Assembly (NCBI RefSeq): GCF_000189755.2
Contig: NZ_KI912183.1
Coordinates: 1,242,257 to 1,306,256, forward strand
Direction: 5' to 3'
DNA length: 64,000 nt
Source of the DNA: Desulfotomaculum nigrificans DSM 574
GTDB taxonomy: Bacteria; Bacillota; Desulfotomaculia; Desulfotomaculales; Desulfotomaculaceae
Part shown: positions 17,124 to 25,693 of the stretch, piece by piece
Layout of the letters: every line of letters starts with the position of its first letter
How positions within the stretch are numbered: position 1 is the first letter of the stretch
Translations under genes and position numbers: made by a program
The notes under the pieces: generated by a model
Told to the model about the DNA's origin: nothing
Seen by the model: the letters and a program-made list of their open reading frames with translations, nothing else
Database searches by the model: none

Positions 17124-18170
17124 TTACCTACCCCTCTCAATGGTAATTAAATGCTTACCCGGCGGTTGAAGTTGGCCAACCACCCGGGCATCCGTTACAC
17201 CTATGTTATGCAAACGGCTAATTAAGGCATTGGCTTTGCTTGGTTTAACAGAGATAAGTAGTCCACCGGATGTTTGCGGGTCAAAAAAAATATCCACATC
17301 TTCCCGGGGTACCCCGTCGGCAATATAAACCTGCTCACCCAGGTGGTTACGGTTGTTATAGGCACCCGCCGGGATAATGCCCATCCGGGCCAGCTCCCTG
17401 GCCCCAGGCAAGACCGGTACCTCGGCGGCAAAAACCTGTAGGCTCAGGCCACTGGCCTTAGCCATTTCTGCGGCATGGCCGAGAAAACCAAACCCGGTGA
17501 TATCAGTACATGCCGTTGCACCTATGTCTAACATGGCCTGAGCCGCCTCTTTGTTTAAAGCAGCCATGGTTTTAATGGCTTGCCGGACAGTGGCCCGGTC
17601 CACCAGATCGGCCTTGATCCCCGTGTTGATAATACCTGTACCCAGGGGCTTGGTTAAAACTAAAACATCCCCTGCCACCGCCGTGGCGTTACTGTAAACT
17701 TTATCCGGATGAACCAACCCGGTCACCGCCAGGCCGTATTTTGGTTCATCATCCTGTACACTGTGCCCGCCGGCAATGATGGCCCCGGCTTCTATTACCT
17801 TGTCTGCCCCGCCTCTTAAAATCTCCCCCAATATATCCGGGGATAAACAACTGGGGAAGCAGACAATATTTAAGGCCAGGAGTGGTTTACCACCCATGGC
17901 ATAAATATCACTTAAGGCATTGGCCGCGGCGATTTGGCCAAAAGTATAAGGATCATCAACCATGGGGGTAAAAAAATCCACAGTTTGAATAGTGGCCAAT
18001 TCATCATTTAACCGATACACTGCTGCATCGTCGGAAGTATCCAGACCAACCAACAGGTTGGGGTCAGAAACATTAGGCAGATGTCGCAGGACCTGCGACA
18101 GGACCTCCGGTCCCACCTTGGCCGCTCATCCGGCGGCTTTGGTCATTTGGGTTAACCTTGTGCCAGACAT
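17124..18170 (-). CDS. selD: Selenide, water dikinase, itself a selenoprotein (in-frame UGA = Sec15)
   Basis: Makes selenophosphate from selenide and ATP. The frame after the internal TGA (18126-18128) gives a complete SelD body (DDAAVYRL, TVDFFTPMVDDPYTFGQIAAANALSDIYAMGG, DPQTSGGLL). Reading through TGA to an ATG at 18170 restores the SelD N-terminus RLTQMTKAAG-U-AAKVGP, where Sec or Cys is the catalytic residue of the family. GGGGGTGAC precedes this ATG. A hairpin just after UGA is a SECIS candidate. Automatic callers would truncate it to a GTG at 18116. Full length is 348 aa. Confidence 0.93.
18082..18113 (-). promoter_or_regulatory. Candidate bacterial SECIS element in selD
   Basis: Downstream of the UGA, GGACC-GGA-GGTCC (18101-18113) makes a 5-bp stem whose apical loop begins with G about 18 bases after UGA. 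It is followed by TGTCGCAG-GTC-CTGCGACA (18082-18100), a perfect 8-bp stem. Position and a G in the small loop fit known bacterial SECIS rules. Confidence 0.6.
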
Positions 18171-18385
18171 TTTTGTCACCCCCATTAAAACGACATTATT
18201 TAGCCCTTCGCCAATATTTATGTACACTCCTTTATCTAATCAATAACATTTAGTTATATTTAAATAAGTTTTAAACAAATATTCCGGACCATTATAATAT
18301 TAGTTGACAATCATTGACTTGCTAACAAAGTTAGGCGGGAGTATAATTAATTACAGCTTTTACCAACATGCTAGAGGTGATCGTC

Positions 18386-19192
18386 TTGTCCCAAACGGCC
18401 CCCATAGGTATCTTTGACTCCGGTGTAGGTGGCTTATCCGTAGCCAGGGAAATCCGTCGGCTGCTTCCTATGGAAGATATTATTTACTATGCTGATTCTG
18501 CCTTTTGCCCGTACGGGGATAAAGACCCTGAGGTAATCAGACGACGTGAAATTGCTATTGTAGATTTTTTGTTGTCCCAGGGAGCCAAAATGATTGTCGT
18601 GGCTTGTAATACCGCGTCCTCTACCGGTCTTGACGACTTAAGAAAAATGTTCCCGGTTCCCATTGTGGGCATGGAACCGGCTGTAAAACCTGCGGTGGCT
18701 GCTACCCGCAACGGTAAGATTGGTATATTGGCCACCTCGGTGACCATTGCCGGTGAGCGTTTGGCTTCTTTAATTAAACGTTTTGCCGAACATGTCAACG
18801 TTATTACCCAACCCTGCCCTGGTCTGGTGGAACGAGTTGAGCATGGGCAACTGGATGACCCGGAGACAGAAAAGATATTAGCGGGTTTTCTAAAACCGAT
18901 ACTGGAACAACAAGCAGACACCATTGTTTTAGGTTGCACCCATTATCCCTTTCTTACCCCTCTGATAGAAAAAATAGTCGGCCCCAACATTGCCATTATT
19001 GACACCGGTGAGGCGGTGGCCAAACAAGTCAGCCGGGTTTTAAATGAACATAACCTGGCGGTACACGAACCTAGAGTGGGCCAAGAAAAGTTCTTTACCA
19101 GTGGTAACCAGGTGGAAGTGGCTAAAGTGATTGGGACCCTCTGGTCAAAGGACAATGTGCATGTAGAAACAGTACCTCTGATCCAGGCATAA
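18386..19192 (+). CDS. murI: Glutamate racemase
   Basis: Converts L- to D-glutamate for peptidoglycan. PIGIFDSGVGGLSV opens the protein, VVACNTASS carries the first catalytic Cys and VLGCTHYPFL the second. At 268 aa it is normal length. AGAGGTGA lies 7 bases before a TTG at 18386; I prefer this over an ATG at 18368 that precedes the ribosome site. A possible promoter is TTGCTA (18319-18324) with TATAAT (18342-18347), 17 bases apart. Confidence 0.93.
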   Translation: MSQTAPIGIFDSGVGGLSVAREIRRLLPMEDIIYYADSAFCPYGDKDPEVIRRREIAIVDFLLSQGAKMIVVACNTASSTGLDDLRKMFPVPIVGMEPAVKPAVAATRNGKIGILATSVTIAGERLASLIKRFAEHVNVITQPCPGLVERVEHGQLDDPETEKILAGFLKPILEQQADTIVLGCTHYPFLTPLIEKIVGPNIAIIDTGEAVAKQVSRVLNEHNLAVHEPRVGQEKFFTSGNQVEVAKVIGTLWSKDNVHVETVPLIQA

Positions 19193-19228
19193 ATAATTAA
19201 CGCCGCAGCTTTTGCGGCGTTAATTATT
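19192..19228. terminator. Bidirectional terminator between murI and sodA
   Basis: AATAATTAACGCCGCA pairs with TGCGGCGTTAATTATT, 16 bp, loop GCTTT. Confidence 0.88.
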
Positions 19229-19242
19229 AGCGACCTATTAAA

Positions 19243-19839
19243 TTAAGCCAGACACTGGGCCAAGCGGCGGTTAACATCATCCCAGTTGACCAGGTTCCAC
19301 CAGGCTTCCACAAAGGCCGCCCGTTTGTTTTGATATTTCAGGTAGTAGGCATGCTCCCACAGATCTAATGCCAACAGCGGTACCACACCCCACTGGGTTA
19401 AATTTTGATGTTTCTCAGCGGTAAGGATTTCTAATTTCTTAAAGGTAGGATTATAACACAGCAGAGTCCAACCGGAACCTTCCACTGCCACTGCAGCGGC
19501 GGTAAATTGTTTTTTAAAGGCTTCAAAACTACCGAAAAATTTATTAATTTCCTCTGCCACTTGACCGGTGGCGGGTCCACCACCATTGGGTTTCATATTC
19601 TCCCAAAACATAGTGTGCAGAATGTGCCCGGAACCGTGGAAGGCCAGTTCCCTCTCCCAATGTTTAACCAGGGCAAAGTCCCCTTTTTCCCGGGCCTCGG
19701 CCAGTTTGGCTTCGGCATTGTTTAAACCATCTACATAAGCCTTGTGGTGGGCATCATGGTGTAAGCGCACGGTCTGCTCATCATAGTACGGTTCCAGGGC
19801 GTTGTAGTCATAGGGTAATGCCGGTAATTCATGCTTCAT
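19243..19839 (-). CDS. sodA: Superoxide dismutase (Fe/Mn)
   Basis: Cytoplasmic enzyme that dismutates superoxide. Metal ligands are visible as His in VRLHHDAHHKAYVDGLNNA, His in HGSGHILHTMFWENM, and the DLWEHAYYLKYQNKR motif with Asp and His. The length is 198 aa. AGGAATAAA precedes the ATG. Sequence alone does not separate Fe from Mn use. A monocistronic oxygen-defence gene in an anaerobe is usual. Confidence 0.93.
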   Translation of the reverse strand: MKHELPALPYDYNALEPYYDEQTVRLHHDAHHKAYVDGLNNAEAKLAEAREKGDFALVKHWERELAFHGSGHILHTMFWENMKPNGGGPATGQVAEEINKFFGSFEAFKKQFTAAAVAVEGSGWTLLCYNPTFKKLEILTAEKHQNLTQWGVVPLLALDLWEHAYYLKYQNKRAAFVEAWWNLVNWDDVNRRLAQCLA

Positions 19840-20048
19840 TTTTATTCCTCCGTTCCTATCGTGATAATATTATAGTACACGAAAAAGTTTTAATTATTGC
19901 CAGGTATTTCTGTAATTATATATTAGCAAAGAAAGCTGAAGAAGCAATGAACTATAGATTACTAAAATATTAAAATTTTAAATGTTATTTACACACTAAG
20001 ATTTGTTTGGTTTAATTATTTCAGACTTGTTGATTGGAGGTAATTCAT

Positions 20049-20564
20049 ATGGCCAACGAAAATAACAACTGCGGCTGCCGGAAACCTCGAAAAATTTCCA
20101 AAGGATTAATGTCCAGGGTGGCTAAATTCATTAGAGATAAATCAGTGGATGGCATTTGCGTTAAAAGTATTGAAGAAATAGCTGATGAAATGGGCCTGCT
20201 GCTGCCTTCCATCCTGGTTGATGTATTGGAGCAGTTGGATGAAAAGGGTACCATTAAGATTAAACACCGGGGCGAACAACTCAGTGATTTATCTACCTTT
20301 ATTTATATTGGGGATGATGAAGTAACAAAATTGATGTCCACCACTGTGCTATTAGGTCAGGAATTGGAACAAACTCTGGGGAATAACGAAGAATTCAGGA
20401 AGTATAAGGAAAAAGTCAATGAAATGATAAACCTGTTGGAACAATATGCTAAGGAAGCACAGGAATTTCAAGCCTTCAAAGACGGCGTAGTAAGGCAAAT
20501 TGAAGCCCAGGACAATGTCTACCACATTATTTCTAAAACCAAGTTAAAATTAGATTACAAGTAA
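20049..20564 (+). CDS. Uncharacterised winged-helix/coiled-coil protein
   Basis: GGAGG at 20036-20040 indicates the ATG at 20049 (171 aa). The N-terminus has a small Cys pair (NNNCGCRKPRK). Residues about 15-75 (GLMSRVAKFIRDKSVDGICVKSIEEIADEMGLLLPSILVDVLEQLDEKGTI) look like a winged-helix domain. The C-terminal 90 residues are helical and charged (QELEQTLGNNEEFRKYKEKVNEMINLLEQYAKEA), likely a coiled coil. It stands alone before a terminator. The function is unknown; DNA binding is only a possibility. Confidence 0.55.
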   Translation: MANENNNCGCRKPRKISKGLMSRVAKFIRDKSVDGICVKSIEEIADEMGLLLPSILVDVLEQLDEKGTIKIKHRGEQLSDLSTFIYIGDDEVTKLMSTTVLLGQELEQTLGNNEEFRKYKEKVNEMINLLEQYAKEAQEFQAFKDGVVRQIEAQDNVYHIISKTKLKLDYK

Positions 20565-20589
20565 AAACAACCGGAAACCCGGTTGTTTT
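20564..20589. terminator. Bidirectional terminator
   Basis: AAAACAACCGG-AAA-CCGGTTGTTTT, overlapping the convergent ends of two genes. Confidence 0.82.
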
Positions 20590-20602
20590 ATTAGCTTCTT
20601 TT

Positions 20603-21040
20603 TTAAGGCCAATTTGCTTCAGGACTCTTATCAAACTCCAGCCCAATCAAGGTAATGGAATCATCAAATAAGTCTGGGCTACGGTGGGGTTTAAATCTTA
20701 AAATCATACCAAACATGGGTGACTGGGTGTTTAACTCATTCAGGGCAATTAATATCTGGCCGGCTTTATCCCTCAGAAACTTAATGGCAAAACCTATACC
20801 ATCCGAAAAGGTTAAATAAAGTAAATAGGCATCTTCCTCTTTATCGTAATCCCAGCGATAATCAAACTTTCCGGTATGGGCGGCGGAAATTCGGTTGTTG
20901 GGGTGAATAACTTTGTATGGTACTTCAAAATCCGGGTGTTCTAAAATAATACCAATAGTTTCTTTGGCCTTCCTGGGTTTAATTGTACCAATACTGCCTT
21001 TGGCAGGTAAAATCACTTTAATTTGGGGGTCAGTGGTCAT
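20603..21040 (-). CDS. Uncharacterised 145-aa protein
   Basis: AAGGAGG lies just before the ATG at 21040. The product is soluble and beta-rich (IKVILPAKGSIGTIKPRKAKETIGIILEHPDF, then YRWDYDKEEDAYLLYLTFSDGIGFAIKFLRD), ending in a short acidic segment. No known motif or membrane segment is seen. It lies between two plus-strand genes and is monocistronic. The identity is unknown. Confidence 0.55.
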   Translation of the reverse strand: MTTDPQIKVILPAKGSIGTIKPRKAKETIGIILEHPDFEVPYKVIHPNNRISAAHTGKFDYRWDYDKEEDAYLLYLTFSDGIGFAIKFLRDKAGQILIALNELNTQSPMFGMILRFKPHRSPDLFDDSITLIGLEFDKSPEANWP

Positions 21041-21252
21041 GGCCTTTCCTCCTTGTATAAACTCCACAAAATATTTTGTCCACTGCCCTTTATAATACAG
21101 ATTTATATTGAAAAAAACAACCTGTTTGAATCATGGCGGGCAAAAGCTGCAACCGGGTTGAAGGGCTTAAAATATAACACTTGAATCAAAGTAATTACTA
21201 TGGTAGACACTAAAACCTGGTAAATAACAGACTAGTATGAGGATGAGATCTA

Positions 21253-22920
21253 ATGCCCCTAAGTCGACGGTATAAACATTTAAAGCGCTACCAGGAGATC
21301 ACCAACGTTTTACTAAAACACGGCCTGGGCCATGTGCTGGACCAACTAAGGTTAACCGAATTCCTGTCGGTTCCCGGTAAAGTGTTTTTCAAGCGGGAAC
21401 CTGAAACAAAACAAGTTTCTATAGCTGAGAGAGTCCGCCTAGCCCTGCAGGAATTGGGACCTGCTTTTATTAAAGTGGGCCAAATTCTTAGTACCCGGCC
21501 CGACTTAATCCCCGCCAACTACATCAAGGAACTGGCAAAACTTCAGGACAAGGTATCTACCTTTGATTTTGAGATGGCCAAACAGCAGATTGAAATGGAA
21601 CTGGGGCAACCGCTGGAGGAGCTGTTTACCTGGTTTGACCCTGAACCCCTGGCCGCCGCCTCTATTGGCCAGGTCTACCAGGCCCTGCTGCCGGGCGGTG
21701 AAAAGGTAATTGTGAAAGTTCAGCGGCCGGACATTGAAAAGATTATCAACATTGATTTGGAAATTATGTACGATATAGCACGCTTTCTGGAAGGTCGGCT
21801 GAGCTGGGCCGAAACATACAGCCTGGTGGAAATAGTAGCCGAATTTGACCGTACCTTACACGAAGAGTTGGATTATCACGCTGAGGGACGTAATGCTGAT
21901 ACCTTTAGAAAAAACTTCGCCGGTGTTCCTGATGTATATATCCCTTTTGTATACTGGCAGTATTCCACCAAAAAGGTTTTGACCCTGGAGTACGTAGCAG
22001 GGGTTAAGCTGACTGATCGAGAGGAATTAGCACATTACGGTATAAATCCTTCGGCAGTGGCCAGAAAGGTGACCCAGGCAGTATTAAAACAAATTCTCAT
22101 AGATGGTTTCTTTCACGGCGACCCGCATCCGGGTAATCTGGCCGCCCTGCCGGATGGTCGAATTATCTTTATGGACTTCGGCATGGTGGGGTTTTTAACG
22201 GAAGAAAATAAAATTAAAATTGGTAATCTGGTGCTGGCCTTAACTCGTAAAAGCACCAATGCGGTCATGAGATCCGTTCTGGAGCTGGGTGTGGTACCAA
22301 GAAGCGCAGACAAAAATCTTCTTTATCGGGATATTGACGTTTTAAGAAGAAAGTACTATGAGATTCCTTTAAGTCAAATAAATCTTGGTGAGGCCCTCAA
22401 TGACATTATGGGGGTAGCCTTTAAACATCATATCCGGGTACCGTCGGAATTCTCACTTATGGTAAAAACACTGGTCACCCTGGAAGGGGTAGTGGAAGCC
22501 CTGGATCCAGACATCAGCATAATTAAAATTGCCGAGCCTTTCAGTAGAAAGCTGTTTATGGAACGGCTGTCCTTTCAGGCTTTATCCAAAACATTGTGGA
22601 AAAACCTGCGGGAGTTCGGTGGTAACCTGTCCCTTTTACATAAACAAATCAGCGAAGTTCTAGCTCTAACCACTGAGGGCCAATTAAAAATAAATTATTA
22701 TTTTCCCCAGGCTGATGCCATCCTGACCAGGTTAAACGGCATGATTAACCGTCTGGCCTTTAGTATTGTAATAACTGGTTTAGTAATCGGCTGTGCTTTT
22801 CTGGCCCGCAAGGGTGTACCTTTATACGGTCATTATTCTTTGGCCGACGTTGGATTTTTATTGGCCGGGCTGACAGGATTTTGGTTCCTTATCTCCATCC
22901 TGCGTTCAGGGGGGTTATGA
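21253..22920 (+). CDS. ABC1/UbiB-family atypical kinase
   Basis: A 555-aa UbiB/ADCK-like protein, a family tied to quinone synthesis and lipid handling at the membrane. The KxGQ motif (FIKVGQILSTRPDLIP), the A-rich loop (LAAASIGQVYQALL) and the catalytic segment IDGFFHGDPHPGNL followed by FMDFGMVG are all present. Two C-terminal hydrophobic helices (about 498-520 and 528-550) anchor it. The ATG has GGATGAGAT upstream, a modest ribosome site. No quinone genes are adjacent. Confidence 0.88.
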   Translation: MPLSRRYKHLKRYQEITNVLLKHGLGHVLDQLRLTEFLSVPGKVFFKREPETKQVSIAERVRLALQELGPAFIKVGQILSTRPDLIPANYIKELAKLQDKVSTFDFEMAKQQIEMELGQPLEELFTWFDPEPLAAASIGQVYQALLPGGEKVIVKVQRPDIEKIINIDLEIMYDIARFLEGRLSWAETYSLVEIVAEFDRTLHEELDYHAEGRNADTFRKNFAGVPDVYIPFVYWQYSTKKVLTLEYVAGVKLTDREELAHYGINPSAVARKVTQAVLKQILIDGFFHGDPHPGNLAALPDGRIIFMDFGMVGFLTEENKIKIGNLVLALTRKSTNAVMRSVLELGVVPRSADKNLLYRDIDVLRRKYYEIPLSQINLGEALNDIMGVAFKHHIRVPSEFSLMVKTLVTLEGVVEALDPDISIIKIAEPFSRKLFMERLSFQALSKTLWKNLREFGGNLSLLHKQISEVLALTTEGQLKINYYFPQADAILTRLNGMINRLAFSIVITGLVIGCAFLARKGVPLYGHYSLADVGFLLAGLTGFWFLISILRSGGL

Positions 22921-22934
22921 ATCCGCATTAGCAC

Positions 22935-23636
22935 CTAACATAATAAATAACTAATCTGAGCAGATAAATTTAGTTTTTTAGTGTTCCATACCCTTGGTGC
23001 ACAATCAATCAGCCTGTAAGGTATATTGAGGATGCCAACAAAATGATAAAACTTATGATCCAGCCATGGTGGTGTCCAGGCTCCGGACCGGCATATGTGA
23101 ACGGCACTAACATCAATATTTTCCGGTAAATCATTCAAAGTTTCATACTTAATATCAAATGCCCGGTTTATTTCACTAAAGTCTGCTGCACTTTCATAAG
23201 TAAAGGGACTATATATAATACTTGCCCTTTGGATAACCTTATTCTTAAACAGCTTTCCCAGCCAGTTGGCACAGTTAAGTTCAAAATTAAGAGAATCTAA
23301 ACCACCATAGCCTAAATCAGCGTGTGCATCAAATAAATAAACCTGGTCACAAAAATTCTCTTTAGCAATTAAATAGGAAAACCTGTGGGAATCGGAGACA
23401 TATACCTTAGTGGATTTAGTTAGGTTAAAGAAACTTCGTATTTTTTGCCAAAACTTATCATAGTCCGCCGCCGCATCAACAATTTGCTCAATATCCTGGC
23501 CCCACATCTTTCCCTTGATATATCTCTTATACCAGAGTCCGCACGTGTTTTTTGCATTTTCTAAGTAAGATCCACACCATTCCTTTTTTATAGGTACAAA
23601 GTAATCCCAGTCAATACTTAGAAGAGTCTTTCCCAT
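22935..23636 (-). CDS. Arginase-fold-like protein (UPF0489-type)
   Basis: GGAGGGG precedes the ATG at 23636, giving 233 aa beginning GKTLLSIDWDYFVP. LSIDWDYF, then VYLFDAHADLGYGGLDSLNFELNCANWL, resembles the metal-binding DAHxD segments of arginase/UPF0489 proteins. A late AVHICRSGAWTPPW may contribute further ligands. The enzyme role is unknown. An AT-rich gap separates it from vapBC. The assignment rests on short motifs only. Confidence 0.5.
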   Translation of the reverse strand: MGKTLLSIDWDYFVPIKKEWCGSYLENAKNTCGLWYKRYIKGKMWGQDIEQIVDAAADYDKFWQKIRSFFNLTKSTKVYVSDSHRFSYLIAKENFCDQVYLFDAHADLGYGGLDSLNFELNCANWLGKLFKNKVIQRASIIYSPFTYESAADFSEINRAFDIKYETLNDLPENIDVSAVHICRSGAWTPPWLDHKFYHFVGILNIPYRLIDCAPRVWNTKKLNLSAQISYLLC

Positions 23637-23765
23637 AAAAACCCCTCCATTTAACTGACTAGAATTAAATAAAATTTTCATTTTAATCATACAAAGGTTA
23701 GATTAAAATTTTATTAAATTTGTTTATATCCTCATTTTCCCATCTCCATAAATTATAAAAATAGC

Positions 23766-23780
23766 CCTATTGAAAATAGG
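23766..23780 (-). terminator. Terminator after vapC
   Basis: CCTATT-GAA-AATAGG with GGCTATTTTT following on the minus strand. Confidence 0.5.
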
Positions 23781-23816
23781 ACTGTCAATGCAAATGGTTT
23801 TTAGAACTATTTACTA

Positions 23817-24215
23817 CTAATCTGTTAGATATGGATTTATGCTTACCAAACCTTCAATAAACCTAAAATGCTTTTTGTTAAGGGTGAATAACACCGCTTC
23901 ATTAACTAAGGCTGTTGCTCCAATAAGGGCATCCATAGGTTCCAGGCCGTGTGAGGAATGATACTTTGATAAGAGTCTACCTGCCGTCGCAGCAATTTTC
24001 CTATCCACATCTATGTGCTCAAATATTTCAAGCAAACTCCTAATTGCTTGATATCGTTGCTCGGATATCTTTGGTGCTGACAGGAGTTCCATTATAGTAA
24101 CTGTAGAAATATAACCTTCAAAAACACCCCCTTCAATATTCTTAAGCTGCTCTCGTGCCTGGGCAGAACCTTTTAAGTGGTCTATTATGATATTGGTATC
24201 AAAAACTACTTTCAT
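23817..24215 (-). CDS. vapC: VapC-type PIN-domain toxin ribonuclease
   Basis: A PIN domain of 132 aa with the acidic catalytic set: KVVFDTNIIIDHLKG at the N-terminus, VTIMELLSAP (Glu), then GLEPMDALIGATALVNEAVLFTLNKKHFRFIEGL with the later Asp residues. VapC toxins cleave RNA and are held by a VapB partner. It overlaps the antitoxin gene by 17 bases, typical for such pairs. It lies just left of the transposon. Confidence 0.85.
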   Translation of the reverse strand: MKVVFDTNIIIDHLKGSAQAREQLKNIEGGVFEGYISTVTIMELLSAPKISEQRYQAIRSLLEIFEHIDVDRKIAATAGRLLSKYHSSHGLEPMDALIGATALVNEAVLFTLNKKHFRFIEGLVSINPYLTD

Positions 24216-24468
24216 TTGTATTTAACCTTCTTCCAGAATCTTTGCGGAGTTGGTCAACATATTCTTTTAGATCGTAGTCCAAGTCTGAAAGTAGTCCAAA
24301 TGTCTGATCTACAATGCCCTTATTGGTTTTAGCCACCTTCGTTTTTAAAATAATCTTTTCACCCTCAATATAAACAGAAAGCGTGTCCCCCTCTTTCAGG
24401 TTAAGCCTATTTCTAGCCTCGACAGGTATTACGATTTGCCCCCTGGAAGAAACCTTGACATTATACAT
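24199..24468 (-). CDS. vapB: AbrB/SpoVT-type antitoxin (VapB)
   Basis: An 89-aa swapped-hairpin DNA-binding antitoxin. VKVSSRGQIVIPVEARNRLNLKEGDTLSVYIEGEKIILK is the SpoVT/AbrB domain. The C-terminal tail (LLSDLDYDLKEYVDQLRKDSGRR) would bind the PIN toxin. It is the first gene of the pair and likely autoregulates the promoter at 24497-24532. Confidence 0.85.
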   Translation of the reverse strand: MYNVKVSSRGQIVIPVEARNRLNLKEGDTLSVYIEGEKIILKTKVAKTNKGIVDQTFGLLSDLDYDLKEYVDQLRKDSGRRLNTNESSF

Positions 24469-24503
24469 TCTTACACCCTCTTATATTACTTACTTTATCT
24501 TAT

Positions 24504-24532
24504 CCTATCTTAAATAACGTATAATGTCAAAG
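24504..24532 (-). promoter_or_regulatory. Predicted sigma-A promoter of vapBC
   Basis: On the minus strand TTGACA (24532-24527), 17 bases, then TAGGAT (near 24509-24504), ahead of vapB. Confidence 0.5.
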
Positions 24533-24560
24533 ATTTTTATTTTTGTGTTATTAACGCTGC

Positions 24561-24620
24561 ATAATGTCCTAAGATTGATGTTGCATGATGACCCAAAGTT
24601 GACGGATATAATGACCGATA
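24561..24620 (+). repeat. Left-end transposase-site repeats
   Basis: ATAATGTCCTAAG (24561-24573), ATGATGACCCAAAG (24585-24598) and ATAATGACCGATA (24608-24620) are imperfect direct repeats at 23-24 base spacing, as expected of transposase binding sites. Confidence 0.6.
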
Positions 24621-24671
24621 TTTTAGAAAGGGAGGAAGTGGCAAGAACAACCACTCCCCCCTTTTTCTAAC

Positions 24672-24896
24672 TTAAATTATCACCCGGTATGTTTCCTGAA
24701 TTTTTAAATTTAATCGTACATCTTGCATAATAACATACCATTCACTATCCAACTCTAATCTACAGGCAATGTTGGTCTTCCCGACCAAAAGTTGAAAATA
24801 TTCTCCGCAATGAAGGCCATACTCACGATTTCCTAAAACGACAACCCAGCGATCCTGTTGAGAATCATATCTCATTTCTACCCCACGACGCATCAT
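24672..24896 (-). CDS. DUF5348-type small protein of the transposon
   Basis: A 74-aa protein with RWVVVLGNREYGLHCGEYFQLLVG and ACRLELDSEWYVIM, the pattern of DUF5348 proteins. They accompany ExeA-like ATPases and DDE transposases in Firmicutes. It overlaps the ExeA gene by 4 bases, so it is coupled. Its role in transposition is unknown. Confidence 0.7.
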   Translation of the reverse strand: MMRRGVEMRYDSQQDRWVVVLGNREYGLHCGEYFQLLVGKTNIACRLELDSEWYVIMQDVRLNLKIQETYRVII

Positions 24897-25693
24897 GACA
24901 ATTCACCCTGAATCACTCTCTTGACCATATGATCGTCAATTATTCGATGGCCGTTTTGTGAACCATAAATTAGGCAGTGGGTGCATACTTTGTTGACAAG
25001 CCTGGCTGCCCCACTAGAAAACCTGTAAATCTCATCCACTGCACCGTCTGAAAATATATCGTGCTTAGCACCGGCGTAAGCCAGGTGTTGTTTCATGTAT
25101 TCTCCGACCTGTGCCCGATCGTAATGTGGCAGCTTGCACTGCAAGTCAATCCGCTGCCGGATGGCTGCGTAGGCTTGGAGTTGAAGGCGATCCCATAGTT
25201 CACTTTGGCCCACAAGGATAAGTGCCATAGGGCTCTGTGCATCCATTTTGAAATTTAACAGAAAACGTACTTCTTCCAGCATCTCACGGTCCAACAGGTG
25301 TGCCTCATCCACAACCACCACTGGTTGTAACCGGTGGATACCTCTCATTAGTTCAATCTCACGATGAAGTTGGCGCTTGGCATCGCCGCGATAGAATTTA
25401 GATTCACACCCCAGTTGCTCCAGCAAACCTTTGTAAAAGTGCCTGGGTGTCAATTTGGAGTCCGATAGGTACAGTACAGTAAACCTGGCTTGATCCAGCA
25501 TTTCTGAAAACCGGCGGATAGTTGTGGTTTTGCCAGTACCGCAATCACCGGTTACAACAGCAAACAGTTGGCGCTCTGCTGCATATTCAAGCCTACCCAG
25601 GGTTTCCTCTAACATGAATGATGGGTACAACTGGTCGGTGGGGATATCCCGGGAGAACGGTGTGTTGCTAAGTCCATAAAATGACTCAAACAC
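24893..25693 (-). CDS. ExeA/TniB-like AAA ATPase of the transposon
   Basis: A 266-aa AAA+ ATPase. AVVTGDCGTGKTTTIRRF is Walker A and PVVVVDEAHLLDREMLEEVRFLLNF is Walker B with the following helix. SSGAARLVNKVCTHCL is the sensor-2 region. The family plays the target-selection or transposase-activating part of MuB/TnsC/TniB. It overlaps the transposase gene by 8 bases. Confidence 0.82.
   Translation of the reverse strand: MFESFYGLSNTPFSRDIPTDQLYPSFMLEETLGRLEYAAERQLFAVVTGDCGTGKTTTIRRFSEMLDQARFTVLYLSDSKLTPRHFYKGLLEQLGCESKFYRGDAKRQLHREIELMRGIHRLQPVVVVDEAHLLDREMLEEVRFLLNFKMDAQSPMALILVGQSELWDRLQLQAYAAIRQRIDLQCKLPHYDRAQVGEYMKQHLAYAGAKHDIFSDGAVDEIYRFSSGAARLVNKVCTHCLIYGSQNGHRIIDDHMVKRVIQGELS

Noticed and set aside
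24521-24532. Possible fourth left-end repeat ATAATGTCAAAG
   Set aside because: It is the reverse complement of the vapBC -35 region and lies 40 bases from the next repeat, outside the 23-24 base spacing.
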